Assembly: GCA_000434115.1 (NCBI GenBank)
Contig: FR894069.1
Coordinates: 58,143-68,521 of the forward strand
Length of the DNA: 10,379 nucleotides
Reading direction: 5' to 3'
From: Roseburia sp. CAG:309
GTDB lineage: Bacteria; Bacillota; Clostridia; Lachnospirales; Lachnospiraceae
Below the pieces are notes generated by a model. It was not told the origin of the DNA, searched no databases, and saw only the letters and a list, made by a program, of their open reading frames with translations. Of this stretch, positions 1-5,539 are shown one piece after another (the stretch's first letter is position 1; each line of letters starts with the position of its first letter). The position numbers and the translations under genes are program-made.

Positions 1-251
1 CGCAGTTTATGAAGTCAAAGCAGCATATTATGGCGCTCCGTGCTCTGATCGAGACGTATTTTGAAGAGGGCGGTCTGGAGATCCAGTTTAGTGTAGTGTC
101 CCGGGAGACGCTCGAAGCGGCGCAGGCAGATCCGAAAAAATATAAAAATCTTGTCGTGCGTGTATCCGGTTTTAGTGCGTATTTTCATTCTCTGCAGAAG
201 GCGACGCAGGATGAGATCATCGCGCGTACGGAGTACGAAAAGATTTCGTAA
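1..251 (+). CDS. Glycyl radical enzyme (pyruvate formate-lyase family), C-terminal fragment
   Basis: Only the last ~83 residues are inside the window; the reading frame is already open at base 3 and the gene begins upstream. The fragment is the glycyl radical domain: the conserved loop RVSGFSAYF is present, with the radical-bearing glycine codon at 168-170. It is followed by the family's closing QDEIIARTE stretch. An upstream GGLEIQF segment is also typical of the domain. Family knowledge: such enzymes use an O2-sensitive backbone glycyl radical and a thiyl radical to cleave C-C, C-N, C-O or C-S bonds in anaerobes. The catalytic cysteine region and substrate pocket lie outside the window, so the substrate class (choline, glycerol, hydroxyproline, arylacetate, formate-lyase or other) cannot be assigned. 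The stop codon at 249-251 overlaps the ribosome binding site of the activase gene that follows, which fits an enzyme-activase pair. Confidence 0.93.
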   Translation, partial: QFMKSKQHIMALRALIETYFEEGGLEIQFSVVSRETLEAAQADPKKYKNLVVRVSGFSAYFHSLQKATQDEIIARTEYEKIS

Positions 252-263
252 GGAGGCGGTCGG

Positions 264-1178
264 ATGTCAAAGTTACGAGTGGGAAATATACAGCGGTTTT
301 CGGTTGACGATGGTCCGGGGATTCGGACCACCGTCTTTCTGAAAGGCTGCAATCTCCGCTGTCTATGGTGCCACAATCCGGAAAATATAACGAATGACAA
401 AATTTTACAGTTTCATAAAGAACAGTGTGTATTTTGCGGAAAATGTGTGCAGGTCTGCCCGGAAGGCGTGCATGAAATCCGGGAGGGGCGGCATGCAGTG
501 AACCGCGAGTATTGCAAAACTTGCGGAAAATGTGTCGAGGAGTGCCTCTATGGAGCACTCTCTTTGCAGGGGCAGCAGATGACGGCAGAAGAATTGGAAA
601 CGGAGATTAAAAAAGATGCTGCTTATTATCGGAAATCCGGAGGAGGCGTGACCTTTTCCGGCGGTGAGCCGATGCTTCAATATGAGAATCTTCTGCCTCT
701 TTTGCAAAAACTGAAAAAACAAAAAATACCGATTGCCGTGGATACCGCAGGGTGTATTCCGTTTGAATGGTATGAGAAGATACTGCCGTATACGGACTTG
801 TTTTTGTTTGATATCAAAGCCTATACGGAAAAACTGCATCTTGAGCTTACCGGACAGTCCAATCGGATCATCCTGGAAAATCTTTCTAAACTGCAAAAGG
901 CTGGGGCGAAAGTCTGGGTTCGTATCCCGCTGATTCCCGGATTGAACGACAGCAGGGAAGAATTAGAAGCTGTTTGTGCATTTCTGCAGCAGATGGAAGG
1001 AATCGAACGGATTGAACCGCTTACGTATCACAGTTACGGCGTCGGCAAGTACGAGATTTCAGGACTTGATTACGGACTAACGGACATGGAACCGCCGAAT
1101 TCGCAAATGAAAAAGAGATACCGGACTGCATTTTCCGGGCTGGCAAATGTTTACTGGCAGGAAGAGGAGTTGGACTAG
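264..1178 (+). CDS. Glycyl radical enzyme activating enzyme (radical SAM, two additional 4Fe-4S clusters)
   Basis: Predicted to install the glycyl radical on the enzyme encoded just upstream, by reductive cleavage of S-adenosylmethionine. The 304-residue protein has the radical-SAM CxxxCxxC motif at Cys29, Cys33 and Cys36. A bacterial ferredoxin-type insert follows, with two CxxCxxCxxxC motifs (Cys55/58/61/65 and Cys84/87/90/94). The SAM-binding SGGEP motif is near 132-136, DIK is at 183-185 and the family's HxxGxxKY signature is at 256-263. Length and the double-cluster insert match activases of non-PFL glycyl radical enzymes (about 300 residues), not the ~245-residue PFL activase. The ATG at 264 is supported by AAGGAGG at 250-256 with a 7-nt gap, and that site overlaps the stop of the GRE gene, implying coupled translation. 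No terminator is visible before the hutH gene about 130 nt downstream. Confidence 0.95.
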   Translation: MSKLRVGNIQRFSVDDGPGIRTTVFLKGCNLRCLWCHNPENITNDKILQFHKEQCVFCGKCVQVCPEGVHEIREGRHAVNREYCKTCGKCVEECLYGALSLQGQQMTAEELETEIKKDAAYYRKSGGGVTFSGGEPMLQYENLLPLLQKLKKQKIPIAVDTAGCIPFEWYEKILPYTDLFLFDIKAYTEKLHLELTGQSNRIILENLSKLQKAGAKVWVRIPLIPGLNDSREELEAVCAFLQQMEGIERIEPLTYHSYGVGKYEISGLDYGLTDMEPPNSQMKKRYRTAFSGLANVYWQEEELD

Positions 1179-1259
1179 ATAAATCTATATACATATATAC
1201 CAATTGATTAAAAATAGCATAAAAACGTTAAAAAGTTTATAAAAGTATATATGAATATG

Positions 1260-1288
1260 TTGACAAACAGAAAAAAGTGTGCTACATA
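1260..1288 (+). promoter_or_regulatory. Candidate sigma-A promoter for hutH
   Basis: A perfect TTGACA at 1260-1265 is followed after 17 nt by TACATA (1283-1288), a poor -10 preceded by a TGn extended -10 dinucleotide at 1280-1281. If used, transcription would begin near 1295, directly at the ribosome binding site, giving a leader of only about 17 nt. The surrounding 1179-1259 stretch is very AT-rich and other weak promoters could exist there. Read-through from the GRE/activase genes is an alternative. Confidence 0.35.
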
Positions 1289-1296
1289 TATACTAC

Positions 1297-1303
1297 AAGG
1301 AGG
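1297..1303 (+). promoter_or_regulatory. Ribosome binding site that decides the hutH start (TTG at 1312)
   Basis: AAGGAGG lies here with an 8-nt gap to a TTG codon at 1312. The upstream in-frame GTG at 1279 would place this Shine-Dalgarno sequence inside the coding region and has no ribosome binding site of its own. The next plausible in-frame start with correct spacing is the TTG. Confidence 0.8.
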
Positions 1304-1311
1304 TGTTGAAA

Positions 1312-2856
1312 TTGATAAAACCAAATTTGATTCAGACAGTAGAATTGGATGGAAGCAGCCTCACAGTAGAAAAAGTTGTAGCGGTTGCGAGATATCATGC
1401 AAAAATTCATTTGAGCCGGGAAGCGGAGGAACGGATAAAAAAATCACGAACCGTTGTCGAGGAAATCATTTCACAGGGAAAAGTAGCCTATGGAATCAAT
1501 ACCGGATTTGGTGATTTTAGCAAGATCCGCATTCATGGCGAAGATATAGAAACATTGCAGAATAACTTACTTCTCAGTCATTGTGTGGCAGTAGGAGATC
1601 CTTATCCGGAAGAAGTAGTTCGGGCGATGATGACATTGCGTGTGAATGCGCTTTGTGCCGGTTTTTCCGGAATCCGTCCGGAAGTAGTGCAGATTCTTGT
1701 TGATATGGTTAATGCAGGGGTACACCCGGTTGTTCCGCAAAAAGGATCTCTTGGAGCGAGTGGAGATCTGGCGCCTCTTGCCCATATGGCACTCCCGGTT
1801 ATCGGAAAAGGAGAAGCCGTTTACCGGGGACAGAAAATGCTCGGAGCAGAAGCGATGGAAAAAGCGGGAATTCAAACCTGCAAGCTTCATGCCAAAGAAG
1901 GTCTTGCACTGATCAACGGAACGCAGGCAATGATGGCGGTAGGAACACTTGCTTATTACGACAGCTTGTGTGCCGCGAGACTGGCAGATGTGGCTGTCTC
2001 GATGACAATGGATGGTTTGACAGCATTGACCAATGCATTTGATGAAAAAGCACAGACCGTTCGGCCACATCCGGGACAGATCGCGGTAGCGGAAAATATC
2101 CGAAACCTGGTAAAAGGAAGTAAAATATTGGAAAAATCACAGAGCCTGCGGGTGCAGGATGCCTATTCACTTCGATGTGTGCCGCAGGTTCACGGAGCGG
2201 TCCGCGATACATTGGAATATGCCAGAACGGTGCTTGAAACGGAGATGAATTCCGTGACAGACAACCCGATCGTATTTCCGGAAGCACATGAAGTGATCTC
2301 CGGTGGAAATTTCCATGGCGAACCGATTGCTTTTATTATGGACTTTCTTGGAATCGCGATTTCTGAACTTGCAAACATTTCGGAACGGCGTATTGAACGA
2401 TTGGTAAATAAAGCATTGAGCGAAGGTCTTCCGGCATTTTTGATTGAAGACGGCGGTTTGAATTCCGGCTATATGATATGTCAGTACAGTGCGGCATCGA
2501 TGGTTTCGGAAAATAAAGTGTATGCACATCCGGCGAGTGTGGATTCGATACCAAGTTCTGCCAATCAGGAAGACCATGTAAGTATGGGAACGACAGCAGC
2601 CAGAAAATTGCGCATGATCGTTGAAAATACATACAGCGTCCTTGCTTTTGAGTTAATGCTTGGAGCCCAGGCGATTGATTTACGAGGCGGGGAACCATCG
2701 CCGGTCAATAAAAAAGTTCAGGAAAAGATACGAAGTCAGGTAAAAAAACTTGACAAAGACCGCGAATTGCGAGAAGATGTAACATATATGAATCAGCTTG
2801 TACGATCAGGAGAAGTTTTAGATATTGTTTCTGACTGCGTTCCTGAGTTTGTATAA
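1312..2856 (+). CDS. hutH: Histidine ammonia-lyase (MIO-dependent)
   Basis: Predicted to deaminate L-histidine to urocanate and ammonia in the cytoplasm as a homotetramer. From the TTG start it is 514 residues, close to the usual ~505-515. The MIO-forming tripeptide Ala149-Ser150-Gly151 sits in GSLGASGDLAPLAH. Other active-site positions of the family are in place: Tyr60 (YGINTGFG), His90, Asn202 (INGTQ), Gln282/Tyr285/Arg288 (VQDAYSLR), Phe334 (GNFHG) and Glu420 in NQEDHVSMG. The glutamate in that last motif is typical of histidine lyases rather than Phe/Tyr lyases. No urocanase, imidazolonepropionase or formiminoglutamate gene is in the window, so the fate of urocanate is unknown. The upstream neighbour is a GRE activase and the downstream neighbour is an ABC transporter ATPase, from which it is separated by an intrinsic terminator. 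Tyrosine or phenylalanine as substrate is less likely but not excluded. Confidence 0.85.
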   Translation: MIKPNLIQTVELDGSSLTVEKVVAVARYHAKIHLSREAEERIKKSRTVVEEIISQGKVAYGINTGFGDFSKIRIHGEDIETLQNNLLLSHCVAVGDPYPEEVVRAMMTLRVNALCAGFSGIRPEVVQILVDMVNAGVHPVVPQKGSLGASGDLAPLAHMALPVIGKGEAVYRGQKMLGAEAMEKAGIQTCKLHAKEGLALINGTQAMMAVGTLAYYDSLCAARLADVAVSMTMDGLTALTNAFDEKAQTVRPHPGQIAVAENIRNLVKGSKILEKSQSLRVQDAYSLRCVPQVHGAVRDTLEYARTVLETEMNSVTDNPIVFPEAHEVISGGNFHGEPIAFIMDFLGIAISELANISERRIERLVNKALSEGLPAFLIEDGGLNSGYMICQYSAASMVSENKVYAHPASVDSIPSSANQEDHVSMGTTAARKLRMIVENTYSVLAFELMLGAQAIDLRGGEPSPVNKKVQEKIRSQVKKLDKDRELREDVTYMNQLVRSGEVLDIVSDCVPEFV

Positions 2857-2890
2857 GAATAATAAAATGAAAAGAAATGGATTCACAATG

Positions 2891-2932
2891 GAGTGAACGT
2901 TTGATATCAGACGTGTCAGCTCTATTTTTTTT
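2891..2932 (+). terminator. Intrinsic terminator between hutH and the ATPase gene
   Basis: An imperfect hairpin spans 2891-2922: GAG/CTC and TGA/TCA outer pairs with single G bulges, then a 7-bp inner stem (one G-U pair) with loop ATAT. T-rich sequence follows, with eight T at 2925-2932. The ATPase ribosome binding site starts within a few bases of the T-tract, so no promoter fits between the terminator and the ATPase start. It probably acts as a partial terminator that lowers ATPase expression relative to hutH. Confidence 0.7.
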
Positions 2933-2949
2933 GGAAAGGAAGTGGCTTT

Positions 2950-3717
2950 ATGAGTAAGAATGTCCTAAGTGTAAACAAGATTGAAAAAAGTTTTGGAAAA
3001 CTGGAAGTTCTGAAAGACATCAATATGTCAGTGGATGATGGTGAAATCGTATCCATCATAGGATCTTCGGGATCCGGAAAATCAACTCTGCTTCGCTGCA
3101 TTACCAACCTGGAGACCATTGACGGAGGAAAGATTTTTGTCGATGGCGATATGATGGTCGAAACTACGTGTGGAACCGTTGTATATGAAAATGCGGAGAC
3201 GTTGAAACGGATCAAATCCAAAATCGGACTTGTGTTTCAGAATTTTAATTTGTTTCCGCATTGGAATGTGCTGCGCAATATCACAGAGGCACCGGTCTGT
3301 ATCGCCAAAGTTCCCCCGGAACAGGCAAAGGAAGAAGCGATGGAACTGCTGAAAAAACTTGGTTTGGAAACAAAAGCGGATGCATATCCACATCAGTTGT
3401 CCGGTGGTCAGGCACAGCGTGTTGCAATCGCACGTGCCTTGGCATTGAAACCAAAAATCTTGTTTTTTGACGAGCCGACTTCCGCACTGGATCCGGAACT
3501 TACCGGCGAAGTTTTGAAAGTAATCCGCTCTCTGGCAGATCTTCATATGACGATGGTGATCGTAACGCATGAGATGCTGTTTGCCAAAGAAATATCGGAT
3601 CGTATCGTATTTATGGACAAAGGTGTTATCGTGGAAGATTGTCCGCCGGAAGAAATGTTCCATTCGGAAAATCCGCGTGTTCGAGAATTTCTTGGCAAAT
3701 ATGGAAATGTTTCATAA
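2950..3717 (+). CDS. Polar amino acid ABC transporter ATP-binding protein (GlnQ/HisP type)
   Basis: Energises an importer by ATP hydrolysis at the inner face of the membrane, as a dimer docked to the permease. The 255-residue protein has all nucleotide-binding motifs. Walker A GSSGSGKST is at 38-46, the Q-loop glutamine at 97 (VFQNFNLFPH), signature LSGGQ at 150-154, Walker B ILFFDE at 170-175 and the switch histidine at 207 (VTHE). The general layout matches the polar amino acid uptake family. Its partners are most likely the binding protein at 3935 and permease at 4873, which lie downstream behind their own promoter. Having the ATPase first and separately promoted is an unusual split. The start is supported by a purine-rich GGAAAGGAAG site at 2933-2942. 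Substrate cannot be read from an ATPase. Confidence 0.92.
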   Translation: MSKNVLSVNKIEKSFGKLEVLKDINMSVDDGEIVSIIGSSGSGKSTLLRCITNLETIDGGKIFVDGDMMVETTCGTVVYENAETLKRIKSKIGLVFQNFNLFPHWNVLRNITEAPVCIAKVPPEQAKEEAMELLKKLGLETKADAYPHQLSGGQAQRVAIARALALKPKILFFDEPTSALDPELTGEVLKVIRSLADLHMTMVIVTHEMLFAKEISDRIVFMDKGVIVEDCPPEEMFHSENPRVREFLGKYGNVS

Positions 3718-3773
3718 AAGAATATTCATATATACCAATACAATGAAAAAGTAATAAAATTCGTAATTTGGTA

Positions 3774-3802
3774 TTGACAATGTTAAAATGGTACAGTATA
3801 AT
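3774..3802 (+). promoter_or_regulatory. Consensus sigma-A promoter of the binding protein-permease-lyase operon
   Basis: TTGACA at 3774-3779 and TATAAT at 3797-3802 are both perfect and separated by the ideal 17 nt. Transcription is expected to begin near 3809-3810. This should be a strong constitutive promoter unless held in check, and a terminator-like hairpin begins only a few bases downstream of the expected start. Confidence 0.88.
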
Positions 3803-3813
3803 TGCTAATATAA

Positions 3814-3855
3814 ACGAGGGCGTTTATAAAAGTATAAACGCCACTCGTTTTTTTT
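3814..3855 (+). terminator. Strong intrinsic terminator / leader hairpin just after the promoter
   Basis: The stem pairs 3814-3828 with 3833-3848: ten continuous pairs next to the loop, one bulged A (3843), then five more pairs, with a 4-nt loop AAAG. Eight T follow at 3848-3855. It can terminate transcripts coming from the ATPase gene. It also lies in the first ~45 nt of any transcript from the promoter at 3774, so it may act as an attenuator, as the 3' end of a very short RNA, or as a 5' stabilising hairpin. Confidence 0.85.
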
Positions 3856-3860
3856 AGTGC

Positions 3861-3903
3861 AGCATAAGACTGTCAGACATCTTTGCTTGTCTGGCGCAAT
3901 GCT
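3861..3903 (+). promoter_or_regulatory. Second leader hairpin upstream of the binding-protein gene
   Basis: An 8-bp stem (3872-3879 with 3888-3895, one G-U pair) has an 8-nt loop. It is enclosed by a 5-bp outer helix AGCAT/ATGCT (3861-3865 with 3899-3903). No T-tract follows, so it is not a terminator. It sits between the upstream terminator and the AGGAGG at 3921. A regulatory or mRNA-stabilising role is possible; no known riboswitch class was recognised. Confidence 0.45.
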
Positions 3904-3934
3904 TAAACAAAACATATTTTAGGAGGAATGACAC

Positions 3935-4777
3935 ATGAAAAGATTGATTGCATTAATGATGACACTGGTAATGGGTATGGCGTGCCTCACAGGATGTGGT
4001 GATACTTCGACATCAACCTCTTCCAATGGATCTGCCAGTGGCGCAGCAGTGGGTGAGGATGATTCATTACAATATGTATTGGATAAAGGAACTTTTATAT
4101 TAGGACTGGATGACAACTTCCCACCGATGGGATTCCGCGACGACGACAATAACATCGTAGGATTTGATATCGATCTGGCAAGAGAAGTTTGTAACCGTCT
4201 TGGTGTAGAACTGGTTTGCCAGCCAATCAGCTGGGAAGCAAAAGAGCAGGAGCTTAGTTCAAAGAACATTGATTGTATCTGGAATGCGTTTGGTCTTACT
4301 CCGGAGCGTGAAGAAGCATTAACTTGTTCGAAAGCATATGCAACAGAAAGTTCTGAAATTGTTGTATTGAAAGATTCCAGCATTCAGACACTGGATGATC
4401 TGAAAGGAAAGAAAGGTATCGTTCAGACCGGTTCTTCCGTACTTGAAAATGCAGATGCCAAGGGTATTGTAGACACATTTGGCGATCTCACTTATGTGGA
4501 AGATAATGTAAAAGCGATGCTTGACTTGGATGTCAATGGATCCGATTTCGTTATTATTGACTCTCTGATCGCAGGTTACTATATGAAACAGAATGAAGGA
4601 AAATACAGATATCTTTCCGAATCTCTTTCTACAGACAAACTTGGTGTAGCTTTTAGAAAAGGTGACCAGAAGTTGTGTGATGCTGTTTATGAAAAACTTC
4701 AGGAAATGAAGAAAGATGGAAAACTGGCAGAAATTAGCAATAAATGGTTTGGCGAAGACATTACTTGTGTAGAATAA
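3935..4777 (+). CDS. Extracellular amino acid-binding lipoprotein (solute-binding protein family 3)
   Basis: Captures the substrate outside the cell and delivers it to the permease. The 280-residue protein begins with a lipoprotein signal peptide: positive MKR, a hydrophobic stretch, then lipobox LTGC with lipidated Cys21. A Ser/Thr/Gly-rich linker follows to about residue 42. The family 3 fold is shown by NFPPMGF near 61-67 and GFDIDLA near 76-82. Arg125 in LTPER is the family's usual alpha-carboxylate ligand, and Asp209 in VIIDS is where relatives such as HisJ bind the alpha-amino group. This suggests an amino-acid-like ligand; histidine or a histidine derivative is inferred from the neighbouring lyases, not from the pocket. 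The start has AGGAGG at 3921-3926, 8 nt upstream. It is the first gene after the consensus promoter. Confidence 0.92.
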   Translation: MKRLIALMMTLVMGMACLTGCGDTSTSTSSNGSASGAAVGEDDSLQYVLDKGTFILGLDDNFPPMGFRDDDNNIVGFDIDLAREVCNRLGVELVCQPISWEAKEQELSSKNIDCIWNAFGLTPEREEALTCSKAYATESSEIVVLKDSSIQTLDDLKGKKGIVQTGSSVLENADAKGIVDTFGDLTYVEDNVKAMLDLDVNGSDFVIIDSLIAGYYMKQNEGKYRYLSESLSTDKLGVAFRKGDQKLCDAVYEKLQEMKKDGKLAEISNKWFGEDITCVE

Positions 4778-4802
4778 GGGACCGCGAAATGATTTGATAA
4801 AC

Positions 4803-4850
4803 TGCGCCGGGCGCAATACCTGAGGCGGCGGAACAGAGACGTTCCGCCGC
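4803..4850 (+). promoter_or_regulatory. Intergenic GC-rich hairpins between binding protein and permease
   Basis: A perfect 10-bp stem (4825-4834 with 4841-4850, loop AGAGAC) is preceded by a small palindrome at 4803-4815. A-rich sequence and the permease ribosome binding site follow rather than a T-tract, so this is not a + strand terminator. In transport operons such structures commonly protect the upstream mRNA segment, allowing more binding protein than permease; that role is inferred here. Confidence 0.6.
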
Positions 4851-4872
4851 AAAATAAAAGGAGGAAAGACAT

Positions 4873-5523
4873 ATGGAGACAAGTGATTTAATAAATTTGA
4901 TTCAGTTGATGCTCAAAGAAACCACAACGACGCTGGGAATTTTCTTTGTGACATTTGCAGCTTCGGTCGTACTTGGTATTCTCCTGGCGATCGGTCGAAA
5001 AAATCGTCTGAAGATAGTGAGTATGCCGATTGGAGCATTTCTTTTGCTTATGAGAGGAACCCCGCTGATATTGCAGTTGATGTTCTTTTATTTTGCTCCG
5101 TACTATGTATTTCATGCAACTTTGCCACGTTTTTGGGCAGCTGTCCTGGCATTTTCTTTGAACTACTCGGCTTATACGTGTGAGATCTTCCGTGCAGGAA
5201 TTGATTCCATCCCGGTCGGACAGTACGAAGCAGCTTCAATTCTCGGATTTTCGAAAACAGAAACATTTATGAAAATAATTCTTCCGCAGGTAGTCAAGAG
5301 AATTGTGCCACCATATACGAACGAGTTGATGACATTAGTAAAAGATACTTCTCTTGCACAGACAATCGGTGTCGCCGAACTTTTCAAAGTTGCCTGTACC
5401 CAGATGACACACTTTTTCTCTACCGTGCCGTTGATCGTAGCGGGTGTATTTTATCTGATCATGAACTGCATTATCGGAAAAGCAGCTAATATTATCGAGA
5501 AGAAGCTGGATTACTACAAATAG
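4873..5523 (+). CDS. Polar amino acid ABC transporter permease (HisM/GlnP type)
   Basis: Integral membrane subunit that forms the translocation path. The 216-residue protein is almost wholly hydrophobic and has the hallmarks of the His/Glu/Gln/Arg/opine family. These are MRGTPLILQL at 60-69, YTCEIFRAGI at 101-110 and the cytoplasmic EAA loop beginning at Glu119-Ala120-Ala121 with Gly125 and ILPQ at 136-139, the docking site for the ATPase. KDTSLA follows at 157-162. Only one permease gene is present, so the channel is probably a homodimer. The start has AGGAGG about 8 nt upstream. The MIO-less lyase gene begins 16 nt after its stop, which places transporter and lyase in one transcript. Confidence 0.93.
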   Translation: METSDLINLIQLMLKETTTTLGIFFVTFAASVVLGILLAIGRKNRLKIVSMPIGAFLLLMRGTPLILQLMFFYFAPYYVFHATLPRFWAAVLAFSLNYSAYTCEIFRAGIDSIPVGQYEAASILGFSKTETFMKIILPQVVKRIVPPYTNELMTLVKDTSLAQTIGVAELFKVACTQMTHFFSTVPLIVAGVFYLIMNCIIGKAANIIEKKLDYYK

Positions 5524-5539
5524 GAAGAAGGCAGAAAAA

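Noticed and set aside
1..251. Naming the glycyl radical enzyme as choline trimethylamine-lyase or another specific type
   Set aside because: Only the glycyl radical domain is visible; the substrate pocket and catalytic cysteine region are outside the window.
405..896. A 163-codon minus-strand reading frame inside the activase gene
   Set aside because: It lies antisense to a clear radical-SAM gene with all motifs and has no ribosome binding site; similar antisense frames elsewhere were dropped for the same reason.
1251..1514. An 87-codon reading frame overlapping the start of hutH
   Set aside because: It is in a different frame from hutH, has no ribosome binding site and its product resembles nothing; it is a shadow of the hutH sequence.
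4778..4786. GGGACCGCG resembles the core of a T-box antiterminator motif
   Set aside because: It lies just after the binding-protein stop codon, the full T-box consensus and stem I are absent, and no terminator follows.
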